NCBI GenBank assembly: GCA_032207245.1 | Contig: CM063506.1 | Location: forward strand, 40,101,342 to 40,165,341 | DNA from: Pardosa pseudoannulata | Lineage: Eukaryota > Arthropoda > Arachnida > Araneae > Lycosidae | Direction: 5' to 3' | Length of the DNA stretch: 64,000 nucleotides | In this document: piece after piece, positions 39,071-52,018 of the stretch | How the letters are laid out: the number at the start of each line of letters is the position of its first letter | Position numbering within the stretch: position 1 is the first letter of the stretch | Program-made: the position numbers and the translations under genes | The notes under the pieces: generated by a model | What the model was told of the DNA's origin: nothing | Seen by the model: the letters and a program-made list of their open reading frames with translations, nothing else | Databases searched by the model: none

Positions 39071-39764
39071 CATACACATAACCTCGACATTTATTCAACC
39101 CAAACAAACACTCTATTAAGACACTGCTCTAACAGCATCAAGTTATTTTAATTTTAACTCTCATAAGAAAACAAATCTATTTAGCCTTGATTGTTGCATT
39201 CAGCCGGGTGGAGTTGTATCATTTTAATCACAGTGTGTTATCAAATGAACAACCTAAGTTCATGGCCTATTTTGTTTTCCTGACTGCTGACACTCAAAAT
39301 GCTTAGATTCTCATTAATGTATGCACCGCCATAAACCCGGATCCAAAATGTTAAAAAAGATGTTTAGCTGGGTGTAATGCCATTTCTACGTATCCCTTAA
39401 AAGAAAAGCTCATATTTTTTTTCCGGAAATCGTGAAAGGTAACGGCGTGAGGTTTATGAATTTTGAAGATTTCTTTCTAATATCCTCATAGCTAATGACA
39501 ATTTTCTTTTCAAAAGAAAGAGTAACAACTTTCTCTTAGGCTTCGATAATAATTGTGAGGGTTGCAACAAAATTTGTTTGCAGGGTTTTGTGTTGTAAAT
39601 GATTATTGTTCTCCTATGCACGTGTTCTTTTTACTAATAATTTTGTTAAAGACGACTTGGAAGTTTTTTACTGCATATTTGATTTAAAGAATCGTTAAGA
39701 AACCTGTATGCAAGAAAACTATTTTTCCGATATAATAAATTATAAACCAATAGATCACTGAAAC
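39071..39764. other. Intergenic DNA
   Basis: Mostly non-repetitive; nothing recognised. Confidence 0.45.
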
Positions 39765-40775
<1,011 letters not shown>

Positions 40776-40779
40776 GTGT

Positions 40780-41142
40780 GTGAAAGAGAGAGAGAGGTTT
40801 AAAAATGGTTGTTAAGAATTAAGCGAGTTACACTTAAAAATAGTTAGAACGCATTAACGATAACGTAATAGGAGAAAGACAGACCGTCTAGCGGAACTAT
40901 ACAGAATAAAGAAGCTGAAGCGAGAGTAGACATAGAAATTTTGCTTAGGTAGCACCGCCAAAAAAGACAGTTCTGAGTGGGAACTCGGGCTAATAATATC
41001 CCCCCTCGCTTGTCGTGGCAAGAGAAAAGAACAAAGGAAATCTAAATGGCATAGCCATGGGCAGAAAGATTACAATAAAGAAGTTTTTATACAGGAAATC
41101 AAATGTGTTCAAATATGTTTTTCATGCCTTAACCACTCGTGT

Positions 41143-41150
<8 letters not shown>
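40780..41150 (-). mobile_element. Interspersed element IR1, copy A
   Basis: Its reverse complement recurs at 47890-48260. On the minus strand it starts CGAGTGGTTAAGGCATG (41138-41122), a tRNA A-box-like head similar to the D arm of Leu/Ser tRNAs. It also contains GAACGCATTAACGATAACGT and TAATAGGAGAAAGACA (plus strand) near 40850-40880. It is bounded by CA/TA and TG/GA microsatellites. No B box was seen, so SINE status is uncertain. Confidence 0.6.
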
Positions 41151-41597
<447 letters not shown>

Positions 41598-41599
<2 letters not shown>

Positions 41600-42961
41600 T
41601 AAAATGAAATCTGTTTGATATTTTAATAATGAATTGAAGGTTTTAACCACTCTACTGTAAAAAAAGGTTTTCATAAAAAGGTAATTAGATGTTTAATTTA
41701 TTTTCTTTACTGAAAAAACAGTCATGCTAATTCTTCATTGTAAATCAAGATACTAAAAATGTTAATAGAATACAACAACGTATAATTCTCAACGTATAAT
41801 TCTCAATTAACTAGAAACTCTCTTTTAATTTTAATATAGAAGCTTATTTCAATTTTATTTTTCATAAGTTCAGTCATAATTGTAAACACTGATTTGCTTT
41901 ATAAAACTAAGGGTAAATATATCCTATTATCTGCTTTCTTTCAGTAATATATAATTGATAAGAATTGCTGAGAACGACATTCTTAATGTCAATTGAAAAT
42001 TTAATCTTTGAATTGATATCCCTAAGGTAATTTTTACTTAACATACATTATCTTGACAGCGTGCTTACATCTGAATGCCAATGATGTTTATCGCAAGTCT
42101 TGGTGATTTGGATTCCATACAAAGAGTGACTTAATGAATATTAAAGTGTGTACGAATATGAAAACAGTTTAGTTTGGCTGTCACCGAGAAAAGTTCCTTC
42201 CTATTTTTTTTATAAATCTCTCCTGAACTACTTTTTGACATAGTATTTAAATATGTTTCTTTACTCAGAAACTGGACGAATTCCTGTAATACATAAAAGT
42301 CTTTTACTCTGTTGTACAAAGTAATAAAAGAATATCGTAACTGAAAAAAATTGTTAAATTCCAACGGTAATACCCATTTTGACCCTGTTTGGATTAGTAT
42401 TGGACAAGTTTCAGTGCTAAATCTGTTCGCTCAAGGGAACTTTAACTTTGAAACTTTGAAATATCCGTTTTTACTAGATTGGCCGTGACGTCTGTATGTA
42501 CATATACATACGTATCTAACATAACAGAAAAAGCAAATTAAAGCAGAATATTAAAATTTAGTATTTCGGATTGTTGTAACTTGTAGTTGTGCGATTCTAT
42601 TTTTTATTTCAATCTCATCTCTACATATTTTTTAAATAGAAAGAATATCGATACTTACAGTAGATAAGGTCAGTACTCTACAAAAATACGACAAAAAAAA
42701 TAGATGCATTCATTTATAATTGTAACAATGCTTTGTAAGCAGTTAAAAAAATTGCTATTAAAGTCTATTTAAAAAAAATTCTCATTTAAAATAGAAATTT
42801 TTTTAATTTTTGCTGTTTATTAGTTCTTGTTACCGAGTACAGAGAGTATTGTAATAGCAAAAAAATTAATTGTGTTACAAAATATCTTTATAATTAAATA
42901 ATGGATATTTACGCTGCTATTTGAGTCCAGTGTAAAGTCACAGCTCTAAAATAGGTAATTT
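41598..42961. other. AT-rich intergenic DNA
   Basis: No gene or repeat recognised; a 13-base direct repeat (AACGTATAATTCT) lies near 41777 and 41792. Confidence 0.45.
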
Positions 42962-43306
42962 TGGTAGCGTTATGGTCGAGCAAGGTTCTTCAAAAGGCCT
43001 CATGACGATGACATATCGAACACAAGTGAGATGGAGAAGAAAGAAGGATTTATTCTGATATATACAAATATTTACATCATTTACACTATCGGCAAAGCTC
43101 ATTCATCCTCGCCCGCCGGACAACAACTCTCAGCGTTCTCTCCCACACCCCTCTCTGTCTTTTCTCGAGAAGAAGTTAGGGAGGAGAGAAAGGAAGTATA
43201 GGGGCCCCCAGATAGCAAAGAATACGTTCGACTAACGTCAGAGCGAGCCGTAATACACAAACAAATACAAATAAAAATAGTTTTCCAGTAGCGTGATGCT
43301 ACACCA
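42962..43306 (-). mobile_element. Probable solo LTR (retrotransposon remnant) 1
   Basis: Read on the minus strand it begins TGGTGTAGCATCACG and ends CATAACGCTACCA, i.e. TG...CA with related ends (TGGT/ACCA). It has an AATAAA signal on the minus strand (43054-43049). It is much less AT-rich than its flanks. No clear target-site duplication (AATT lies at both sides but two bases off on the right), and no internal retroelement genes are nearby. Confidence 0.55.
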
Positions 43307-43945
43307 GCAATTGAGCTCTACACAGATAACACCATTTGTCGAAAACGAAACTAGCATTGAACTTTGAATAGACTAAAAAACGATAGTTCTAATGGCTCAT
43401 TATACAATTAAATAAAAAATTGTGTATAATTTAATTAGTAGTACAAACAAATCCTGTTGTTTTTCTCACTCCTTTTCTCAAGCTTTTTTTTCTGATTTCC
43501 GTCAAAATAGAGAGGATGGGTTTCAAATTTTGTTTCTCGTGTTCAGAATATTTCCTGGCTAGAGTGATCGAAAGTTAATATTTCAACACTCAGATTAAAA
43601 GATTAATAAACAATCCACTTCTTACACCCGTCAAATATTTTTTTTTACATATCACACGACAGCACGAGACAATTTATAATGGAAATGGTTTATTTTAAAG
43701 TATATCACATATTTTATATAATTTTCTTAAATAAAAAATAGGCCTTTTTTCTATCTTCTCGAAAATTATGGTGTGGTCAAGGGGTCAAATACCTTTCAGT
43801 GGCACAACTTCTTTAGATGTGTCCGGTTTTCATACATCCTAAGTACCCGAAGGATCTTGTTTATGTTTTACGTTGTAGGAACCAGCTTACATCTGTATAA
43901 TTTGCTCTTTCTTTTCAACTATATTAATTTTTGAAGCTATGATGG
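43307..43945. other. AT-rich intergenic DNA
   Basis: Nothing recognised. Confidence 0.45.
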
Positions 43946-44104
43946 GCCTATATTAAATCAAAAGTGGCTAGGTAGATGTTTCGGAATGATGTTGTGATTG
44001 TCTGATATATGAAACACTAAAGTCTACTAGTCTATATTACGCGAAAGCTAACAGTTCCTGGATATACTGGTTAAAGCTAATTCGAAACATTTGCGAAAAT
44101 CTAC

Positions 44105-44178
44105 GCCAGCATGAGGATTCGAACCTAGGAGTTCCGGAATTGGATATCAGAGTCCTAACCAATAGGACTCTGCTCAGC
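44105..44178 (-). mobile_element. tRNA-derived SINE head, family S2, copy 1
   Basis: On the minus strand: A-box-like TTGGTTAGGACTCTG followed 30 bases later by a perfect B box GGTTCGAATCC. The layout resembles Glu/Asp tRNAs, but the acceptor and anticodon stems do not pair, so this is not a functional tRNA. Confidence 0.65.
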
Positions 44179-44661
44179 GAAACAGTTAAAGGAAATATGA
44201 TCAGTAGAAAAAGGGATAATACACATGTATTTCCGTCGATACTGAATAGAAAATATGTTTTTCTTCAAAAAAGAATATTGTAAACTGAAACGTCATTTTA
44301 AAAAAAGATAATTTTGTTAAAATTTATTTTTAAAACTTTTATCGGAACTTACCATTTTAAAACTGTATAAATATTTACATTCAAATATTAGACGAAAATT
44401 TTATTGCAAGCAATTTGGAAATTTGTAATATTTCTGTTACACCCTAGTTCAAAACTTACCCTCGTATCCTTTGCTATGCGTTAGAATTCTTTAAAAAATT
44501 GAGCCTATATTAAATCTAAAGTGGCTAAATAGATGTTTCGGAATGATGTTATGATTGTCTGATATTTGAAACACTAAAGTCTACTATTCTATGTTACGCA
44601 AAAGCTAACGGTACCGGGATATACTGGTTAAAGCTAATTCGAAACAGTTGCGAAAATCTAC

Positions 44662-44737
44662 GCCAGTATGAGGATTCGAACCTGTGATTTCAGGATCCGA
44701 AGATCAGCAGCCTAACCAATAAGACACTTCTTGGCGA
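44662..44737 (-). mobile_element. tRNA-derived SINE head, family S2, copy 2
   Basis: Duplicate of the block at 44105, with TTGGTTAGGCTGCTG and GGTTCGAATCC on the minus strand. Confidence 0.65.
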
Positions 44738-45060
44738 AACAGTTAAGAAAAATATGATCAGTGAAAAAAAAGTGATAATTGATATGTATTACCGTCGATA
44801 CTGAATAGAAAATAGGTTTTTCTTCAAAAAATAATATTGTAAACTTAAACGTCATTTAAAAAAAGGCAATTTTGTTATAATTTATGTTTTAAAATTTCAT
44901 AGGGACTTACCATTTTAAAACTGACTAAATATTTACATTCAAATATTAAGTGAAAGTTTTATTGCTGGAAATTTGGAAATGTGTAACTTTTCTGTTACAC
45001 CCTAGTTCAAAACTTACCCTCGTATCGTTTGCTATGCGTTAGAATTCTTTAAAATTTTGA

Positions 45061-45719
45061 GGTGATAAAATATGTAGAAATTTGATATTTCTAATATGCT
45101 CGAATTTTATGTTATGTATTCAAAGTATGATAACATAATTTTCGAACTTTAGTATTTAATTAGGAGATTTAAAACAAGTTAATGTGTAATATATCTTAAA
45201 TTATAAATATAGTTCCATACCCCTAGATATTTAAATTTTAAAATAATATAGTCTGATAATAAGTAACACAGTTTGCGTAGTTTTTTGTTTAGGATGTAAA
45301 ATAAGCTTTTGTTAAGGATTGTTTGCATCCAAAAATAAATGTTAAATTTTTGTTATAAATAAACAATACGATTCTAGAGTAAATTTCTATTTAATTAATC
45401 TTCTTTATTCTAATCTTGAAATTTAAACTCTTTAAATAGTTTGATTTATTTCTATAAAAAGTTCACATAATAACTTGTGTAGCATTTGTTAACATTTATT
45501 TGACCCCGTATTTTAGAATGTTGATATTTCTATTACATATATAAACTTCAAATTGTGTACAAGATCTAATAATTCTTCCCTCCAATTTTTAACGGCTGCC
45601 TACTTTCAAGGCTCTACAAATATACTAAATAACTCGCTTTTAACTTGCTCTTCACAGTAGTATTATCTTTAGAAGAAATATTGTTTCCTTAATGCCTAAA
45701 TAAATTCAGTTTACATTTC
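45061..45719. other. AT-rich intergenic DNA
   Basis: Nothing recognised. Confidence 0.45.
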
Positions 45720-46320
45720 CCTTATTTTTCATCACCGTGTTTACAAAAGAACCCCAGTGTGACAAATTTCACAAATCAGCAACGTTGCGAAAACTAAAAG
45801 CAGCATCTCGAGATTTCGGACACACCTCCAGAGTTGCTACATCCCTTGATCTACATTCGGAGAATGCTTCCCATTTCGACTACTACCAACTCACACTTTC
45901 GCTTCAACTTTCCCCGCAGAGCAAACACACCTCCGGATTTTGGTGCTTTTCTGCGAAATCCTGTCCTGAATGGTTTTCCGATTCGCAAGAACTTTTCGGA
46001 CTCACCCTCGCTCGGGGGCTAATCGTAAAAAAATTGACAGTAGTATTTATCTTTCTTTGGATGGCAGCAACGTCTGTTACCGGATGGCACCAATGCTGTA
46101 ATGAGGCCGCGTTTTGGGGAGATTTAGTGGTCGCAGCCTTCAGAGATCCGATACGTGCGTGGATTACAAACGAAAAGGTAGCAAGAAAAAATCACCATTG
46201 TGTGGGGATTCTTTGTGGGAAGTCTTTTGTTTTTAAAGGACGTTTGGAAATTACATTATTTTTTTTTCTTGACTCTCGTGCAGTAGTGATTAGAAGGATT
46301 CCTTTCGATTAATTTACCTT
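45720..46320. other. Unexplained less AT-rich single-copy island
   Basis: About 600 bases with a 191-codon frame (45737-46312, plus) that opens at a GTG, not an ATG. It contains a hydrophobic stretch (KKLTVVFIFLWMAA) but no domain I recognise. There are no clear splice signals, terminal repeats or target duplications. Possible readings: a decayed transposon interior, an unrecognised exon, or regulatory DNA. Confidence 0.3.
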
Positions 46321-46604
46321 TCTTTGGTATTTTATTTAAGAAGGTGATCATCCTCTCGGGTTTCGAATAACTTCGCTCTGTATTTTCTGGATGAAATAGA
46401 AAATTACGCCTTTCGTGTTATCAGTGATCTGAAATTGAAAATCATCTGATGCACGCAAACTGAGACAAAATAATAAGAAATAAGACAGGTTTGATGCTGA
46501 CCTTCTAAACTTTCTTATTACATTTTGTCATAAAGAAGTCACATTCTCAAGGGCTACGGTCAAGGAACCGCCAAAGATAATTTACACAAACACATATTTT
46601 TATA

Positions 46605-47090
46605 GCTTACAAAGTGTCCAAATGGATAGCCATGCCAGTCTGATTAGGCATTTCAGAGCCGGATTCCAATATTCCCTAGTTATCCAGACGAAAACTTGTA
46701 ATATAATTTTATCTAAGGTACAACAACTCGTTTTGTACTACTCATTGTGTGTCCTATCTTTTTATTACTGTTCTTTGTAATTTCTGGACACACTGTATCG
46801 GCACGTAAACGAATTACACCCTTTTGGTTGGGCACTGCTCTTACTAGTTCTTACAGCTCACATTCATTAATTCTATTTCTTACAGCTCACAAAATGTCCA
46901 AATGGATAGCCATGCCAGTCTGATTTGGCACTTCAGAGCCGGGTTCCAATACGCCTTAGCTATCCAGAAGAAAACCTGTAATATAATTTTATCTAAGGTA
47001 CTACAACTCGTTTTGTACTACTCATTGTGTGTCCTATCTTTTTATTACTATTCTTTGTAATTTCTGGACACACTGTATCGCCTTACACCA
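46605..47090. repeat. 280-bp tandem duplication
   Basis: TGTCCAAATGGATAGCCATG at 46615 and 46895; shared AGAGCCGG, TTATCTAAGGTA, TCGTTTTGTACTACTCATTG and CTGGACACACTGTATCG. Less AT-rich than its surroundings; possibly a duplicated transposon fragment. Confidence 0.88.
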
Positions 47091-47289
47091 CTTTGGGTAA
47101 GCAATGCCCGATCCAAGAATCCAAAGGTACTAAAACTTACACAATACGCGTGTGTGTGTGTGTATCTAGCATGTAAAAAGGTCATAAAACCCCATTCTAA
47201 AACAGCATATATTTCCTTTGCCATGGGTATAATTGTAATAGTTTACACTTTAGAAACTCAAAAATTAATATCATTATTAAAGAAGATGC

Positions 47290-47515
47290 TGGGAAAGACC
47301 GGAGGTCCTTAAAAAATCAGATGAACGTTTGTCTAATAGGTAAGGTGCTGCTGTTAGGTAACCTATTTCTTAAGTTTTAATCCTACTGCTGTGATAGATA
47401 TTCGTATCCGTTCGCAATTGGCTTTAAGCAGTATATCCCAGTCTCATTAGTCCTTTTGTAGAAAAACAGTACACCATAGCTCTCCAAACTAAATCAAATC
47501 AACCAACCAACCAAC
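47290..47515 (+). mobile_element. tRNA-derived SINE, family S1, copy 4
   Basis: TAGGTAAGGTGCTGCTG head, TTTTAATCCTACTG in the B-box position, ATATTCGTATCCGTTCGC, CCCAGTCTCATTAGTCC and the tail ending CCAACCAACCAAC. Block order equals the 10.3-kb copy. Confidence 0.7.
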
Positions 47516-47889
47516 TTTAAACGATTCATTCATCGGAAAGAATACAGAACGTAAATGCATGCTTCTCCAACTTAATCATACAATCAAGTTGGAAAAATCG
47601 AAATTAATCCAATGTCGTACATAGTAATGTTCAAAATAAGCTCCATTTTTTGCAGAGTAAGAACCAGTTGGTGGCTGATGCTGTAGATATTATCTACGCA
47701 TATATTGATTCTGGGAAATCCATGAGAAATTTAAAACTGTACATTTTAAAAATTCAAATCACTAGTTTTATTTCTATGGAAACGTTGGATTACTGTTACT
47801 TTGGGAAACAAACCCTTCTATACATTACGAGAAACAAATAAAAATCGGGGATTAATATATTCGGAGATAATTCAGATATTATTCAGATA

Positions 47890-48260
47890 ATCAGATCATA
47901 CATATATATGTCATGAACGAGTGGTTAAAGCATGGAAGACACATTTGATTTCATATATAAAAACTTCTTTATGGTAAACCTTCTGTCCATGGTTAAAACA
48001 TTTAGATATCCTTTCTTCACATTTTGCGACGACAAAGGTGGAGTATGTTACTAGCCCTATTTTCCGCCTAGTTGTGAGCTTTTGGTGTGGCTACCTAAGC
48101 AAATTCCTATTGCTTACTTCCACGTCAGCTTCTTTACTCTTTAGAGTTCGGCTCGAGTGTGTGTCTTTCTCCTATTACATTATCGTTAATGAGTTCTAAC
48201 TATTTTTAATTATAACTCGTTTAATTCCTATTTTTAAACTTGACTTTTATATGTGGTTGT
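47890..48260 (+). mobile_element. Interspersed element IR1, copy B (inverted relative to copy A)
   Basis: Begins CGAGTGGTTAAAGCATG and continues as the reverse complement of 41150-40780, e.g. CTCCTATTACATTATCG and GAGTTCTAACTATTTTTAA. Moderately diverged. Confidence 0.6.
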
Positions 48261-48296
48261 GTGTATACAAACATGCATGTGTATAATATATATTAC

Positions 48297-48580
48297 ATAT
48301 ACTAGACGACCCGACAGACGTTGTCCTGTTTTAATGCTGTAAATCAAAAAATTGTAAAATGTTTTTAAATAAATTATAAATTGGACCGTTTTGATGGAAA
48401 AGTAATGAAAAAATTATTTTAAAAATACTTGATGCCACCAAGCGTACAGTCATCACAAACGTAATTAGATTAAATTAAAATTTCCACATCGCCTGTACGG
48501 GGATTCGATCCTGGGACTTCTCGTACTGAAGCCCGTTGCGCTGATCACTGCGCCACAGATACGTTGGCAAAGAAGGTTTC
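48297..48580 (-). mobile_element. tRNA-derived SINE, family S3
   Basis: On the minus strand: TGGCGCAGTGATCAGCGC (A box and paired D arm, near 48559), a 7-bp-stem anticodon arm lacking the conserved T33, then GGATCGAATCC (B box, near 48500). A body of about 190 bases follows and ends CGGGTCGTCTAGT before a TA/TG tail. The tRNA cloverleaf is degenerate, so it is not a functional tRNA gene. Confidence 0.7.
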
Positions 48581-48670
48581 AATTCTAGATTTTTAATAAA
48601 CATTTTTAAAAATTGATCTATATATTAATTACATGCACAAAATTTCATCAAAAATTATTGAATCTAAAAC

Positions 48671-48951
<281 letters not shown>

Positions 48952-49268
48952 TAGGTAAATGATTCCGTTTTGTATGCTCAAGCTAACAACGTAATATTTT
49001 TAACATCTTGAGTGAATAACATATTTTATTTTTAGTTGATCATAGCCAGAGAAAGGTTCTTCCTTAAAACTTGTAAACATAAAAAAATTTCTTAACTTCT
49101 AAGAACAATAAATAAAATATAAGGCAACAAATGTGAATTCCCGAAAATATCTATTTATGATCTGAAAATTTGCTAATATGTGTCATTGATTACCTCTGCC
49201 TGTTTAAGAACAAAAAAGTGTTCTGTATTAACTAAATATGAACAAAGAAAATTTTTATTAACTATAAA

Positions 49269-49500
49269 ATGTTTAATAATTCGAATCAAATTTTAATAAA
49301 TTCAAATGAAATGTTTAATAATGCAAATAAAATGTTTAATAATTCAAATAAAATATTTAATAATTCAAATAAAATGTTTAATAATTTAAATAAAATGTTT
49401 AATAATTCAAATAAAAAATGTTTAATAATTCAAATAAAATGTTTAATAATTCAAATAAAATGTTTAATAATTTGAATAAAATTTTAATAAATTCGTTTTT
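49269..49500 (+). repeat. 21-bp minisatellite
   Basis: About eleven copies of ATGTTTAATAATTCAAATAA-like units, translating as MFNNSNK repeats in one frame. A few units have indels that break the frame, so coding is unlikely. Confidence 0.93.
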
Positions 49501-49689
49501 ATGAAATGACATATTTTATTTTTTACAACTATCACATTTTTGTTGAAATTTATAGATACATTTTTTTGTGTGAAATCTATTGATTGCTATAGGATTTTTT
49601 CTTTAAGTATCAAATTTAACAAAACTAAGGATAGTTATAAATTTTGTATCCTTAAAATATTTTTGAAGTTTAAATAGCAATAATAACGC

Positions 49690-49870
49690 TTAATTTGATT
49701 TGGAGGTCTAACAACTTTTATCTACTTGGGTTTAATTAGACAAGGTCTTACTTCTTAAAGCCGATTCTGAGAAACTACTATATCCTTGTCAGCAGTGCTA
49801 ATCGAACTCACGAACCATAGCAGTCTACGCAGCTTCATGTTTATGCTACATTCATAAGGTCAGGATAACT
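49690..49870 (-). mobile_element. tRNA-derived SINE, family S1, copy 5 (reverse)
   Basis: Minus strand reads GAGTTCGATTAGC (B-box region), GGCTTTAAGAAGTAAGACC and GTTGTTAGACCTCCAAATCA, matching the S1 block order. Confidence 0.6.
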
Positions 49871-50077
49871 AATATAAATCATACCGTAATATATGTGATT
49901 TTTTTTTAATTTTATACTTTGCTTTTGCTGAAACTTACAGCCAGACAGATAGACTAGGCAACCAACAGATGATTCACTTAGTTTTCTTGGAATACATCCT
50001 AAATGTTTTCTTATGTCTAATGCCTCTTTGTAATTCGATGCAAAAGTAATTTTTGTTAAAATATATTATGTTACTAT

Positions 50078-50872
50078 TGTAACGAATTCTCGTTACATTA
50101 AATTCCTGATACAGACTTAACTAAAACCGTAAGAAAAGACGGCATAACGTAGAAGAATGGCAACCGTGCCTTTTGTGAGCATTTGAACTGAGCTCTTCTT
50201 TACCTAGTGAAAGGACGTTGTTTCGCGTAGAATGAGATGCTGAATGGAGGATTGTTGACACCGAGGACCATCTCAATCATTCTGTCGGAGAAATTCATTA
50301 GGATGCTGGCGAAGTGTTCGCAGTGTTAGTTTCAATGGCATCCCGAAGAAAGAGTTTCACACGACAGCAATCCTCTACATTGTAAGGGAAGCAACAATAC
50401 TTTCCTATCTTGTTCCCCAAGGGATTGTCCTGGGACATTGATAATGATCAGCGAGATTGCTCGCGATTACTGCAACTTCCCTGACACCTGCCAGAGAGTC
50501 TACGCGCTATCTCCACCACGTCATCAACCAACGGTCCGAACAGCTGAGATGGACATTCTTGAGGTCAGACGACTATGTAAGAAGAGCAGAGTTCGAGGCC
50601 CAGAGAGGATTTTTGACCAATCGAGTCTGCTGTGAACTCATAGGTCCAGAACTTCGAGGGAGCGACTGAGAGAGTCCTCCCCCCTTTTTTTTTCTCTTAG
50701 GAAGCTGATTCCTGCATCGATCATTTTTTTCATTGTAGATATTCATCGTTTCATCTGTATTTTATCATAACTTCAATATTGTGTTTCTAAATAAATATCA
50801 TAGTCTGCCCGTAGGCCTCCGCTATCCTTTTTCGTGTTCACTTAGAGCCCCAGTACGCTACACTATATTTAA
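50078..50872 (+). mobile_element. Solo LTR 2 with 4-bp target-site duplication
   Basis: 795 bases beginning TGTAACG and ending CGCTACA (inverted, 6 of 7), flanked on both sides by CTAT (50074-50077, 50873-50876). Poly(A) signal AATAAA at 50790-50795 on the plus strand. The first 20 bases form an 8-bp-stem hairpin. Much less AT-rich than its flanks. A 4-base duplication fits Ty3/Gypsy-type elements. Small ORFs inside (50438-50669) are incidental. Confidence 0.82.
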
Positions 50873-51300
50873 CCCTCAACCATGCTCATACCATGTATAT
50901 AACTTACACCCTCAACTGCTTATATGGTATAATTTGTAATTATGTTGGAAGTAATCTTTTTGCCTGAAAGTTGACTTCAGTGAAAACTGTAGACCTTATG
51001 GTTGCAATAACTTTGTACAGTTTTTGCTTCAGCTTTTCTTCACTTAATTGCAGTATCAGAAAGTTGTACTTCAAATTTAAAACGCAGAACTAAGAATCAA
51101 AAATTAGATGTAGACTGAACGGAAGTAATTTGTATAATCATCCTAAAAATAATAAGAAATATAAATTACTGTGAGAAAATAAAATATCCTTTATTGGTGA
51201 TTTTGCAAATTAATGTATTACGCTCTATTTTTTAAGTTTCAGTTATATTAATCCAATAGTTCTTAGTGGTGTTTGACTAAGTTGTTTAACGGATTAAAAC
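50873..51300. other. AT-rich intergenic DNA
   Basis: Nothing recognised beyond the LTR flank. Confidence 0.45.
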
Positions 51301-51309
51301 CCTGAGATG

Positions 51310-51730
51310 AAAACCACTATATTCATTATAATTTAAATGAAATTTTAATGAATAAATACTATTTTTAGAAATTCGACAGTAATTTGTCTTTTAAAATTTA
51401 AAAAAACTGAGTTGAAACAAATTGGTATAGTCTTTACAAAACGAACTTTACAACATCTAAACGAAATTTTAATGCATAAATATTGCTTCTTTTAATTTGA
51501 TCATAATATGGCTTTTATAAGGTTAACACAGAATAGAAAATATGCTATAGTCTTTATAATCAAAACTAAATTTTAATTAATAAATACTACTTCTTGAAGT
51601 TAGGTCATAGTATGGCTTTTATACGGTTAAAACAGAGTAAAAAATGCTATAGTCTTTATCATCTAAACGAAATTTTAATGAATATATATTACTTCTTGTA
51701 CTTAATAAGGCATTTTAATGGTTAAATGAA
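51310..51730. repeat. Approximately 100-125-bp tandem repeat, four units
   Basis: AAATTTTAAT(G/T) landmark at about 51341, 51465, 51569 and 51671, with shared TATAGTCTTTA and CATAGTATGGCTTTTATA blocks. Confidence 0.85.
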
Positions 51731-52018
51731 ACATGAATATACTGAGTAAAACCTCATAGCTTGTTTCAGGCATGTAATAAAGGGAATACTGGTTTCTTTT
51801 GCATCAGCAATTTATCTTAAAAATTAATTTACATTTAATAAAGTTTAAAATGAAAATCTATATATTAAGTTCCGTTTTCAAAATTTTAAAATTATAATAG
51901 AATGGCTTCAATTAATTTGCACGTTGAAGAGTAGTTGCTTAATTCAATTACACCACATTTAGTACTGAACATTTCATTATTACTTACACTACACTACTGC
52001 TTTTTTCTTTGAATGTAC

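Larger units (their letters stand above)
43946..45060. repeat. 557-bp tandem duplication containing tRNA-derived sequence
   Basis: GCCTATATTAAAT at 43946 and 44503 (557-base offset); the two copies match throughout, including GATGTTTCGGAATGATGTT and the tail GTTACACCCTAGTTCAAAAC. Each copy holds a reverse-oriented tRNA-like block. Confidence 0.92.

Noticed and set aside
44105..44178. Functional tRNA genes (also 44662-44737, 48488-48560, 10255-10330)
   Set aside because: B boxes are good, but acceptor and anticodon arms do not pair or conserved bases are missing, and the blocks lie within repeats; SINE heads explain them better.
50438..50669. Two overlapping 65-70-codon ORFs
   Set aside because: They lie inside a solo LTR with clear ends and target duplication and show no domain.
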